The position numbers were made by a program, and so were the translations under genes. Under the pieces are notes generated by a model. That model saw only the letters and a program-made list of their open reading frames with translations, was not told the origin of the DNA and did not search any database. From Acanthosepion pharaonis (taxonomy: Eukaryota; Mollusca; Cephalopoda; Sepiida; Sepiidae): 64,000 nt of DNA. The stretch spans positions 2,353,501-2,417,500 of the forward strand of contig CAHIKZ030002633.1 of the NCBI GenBank assembly GCA_903632075.3, written 5' to 3'. Within the stretch, counting starts at the first letter, position 1; the number at the start of each line of letters is the position of its first letter. Below are positions 63,966 to 64,000 of the stretch, piece by piece.

Positions 63966-64000
63966 CATTTTCGTCTTTCTGACTGAATGCTTGAGACTGC

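Noticed and set aside
1..64000. Bacterial or viral operon, defence island or novel enzyme system
   Set aside because: There are no contiguous coding blocks, ribosome sites or operon structure. All coding signals trace to dead transposable elements.

Overview
This window looks like non-coding, repeat-dominated DNA from an animal nuclear genome, most likely a cephalopod mollusc and probably an octopus. The reasons are: AT-rich sequence without operons or bacterial-style ORFs; more than 25 long (TA)n, (CA)n, (CT)n and (TATC)n microsatellites; many tRNA-headed SINEs; dead non-LTR retrotransposons (LINEs) of several families; and Tc1/mariner DNA-transposon remnants. The species call is inference from repeat composition. 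I found no convincing host protein-coding exon and no functional tRNA, rRNA or snRNA gene. Nearly every reading frame longer than 60 codons is a chance frame, a microsatellite translation (poly-Ile/Tyr or poly-Val/Cys) or a transposon remnant.

Layout. 0-5 kb: a composite 5S rRNA/tRNA SINE, a head-to-head pair of tRNA-SINE copies, two tandem copies of another SINE and a minisatellite-bearing element. 5-14 kb: LINE fragments on both strands, many microsatellites and a striking palindrome at 11.5-11.9 kb. 14.6-17.5 kb: the longest LINE relic, a Jockey/CR1-type element whose reverse-transcriptase region is duplicated. 18.8-21.1 kb: a deleted Tc1-like element with clear inverted ends, a mariner remnant and an intact-looking tRNA SINE. 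22-27 kb: a homopurine tract, two more LINE ends, and a SINE inserted in a minisatellite element with a 12-bp target-site duplication. 27-37 kb: dense microsatellites with short repeats at their edges, a further Tc1-like end, mariner and pogo-like transposase pieces, and an inverted tRNA-Ile-like pair. 38.7-44.8 kb: three fragments, all on the + strand, of a LINE carrying a CCHC finger and a restriction-like endonuclease domain, the third broken by a SINE. 45-50 kb: a second long Jockey/CR1-type relic and a Mos1-like mariner relic carrying a LINE tail. 50.5-55.7 kb: a tRNA SINE, a U2 snRNA-like fragment, a LINE inserted in a SINE, and a minisatellite of about 1.3 kb whose unit appears to come from that SINE family. 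57-64 kb: SINEs, convergent LINE ends, a tandem tRNA-SINE array split by a LINE, a short mariner/IS630-type element with TIRs, and a 65-70 bp minisatellite.

The genes do not work together as a pathway. The window is a record of retrotransposition, DNA transposition, nesting and tandem expansion. The best leads are the recurrent 5S-tRNA chimaeric SINE, the birth of a minisatellite from a SINE, the repeat families that sit beside (TA)n tracts, and the nested insertions that give relative ages. No previously undescribed enzymatic or defence system is evident.
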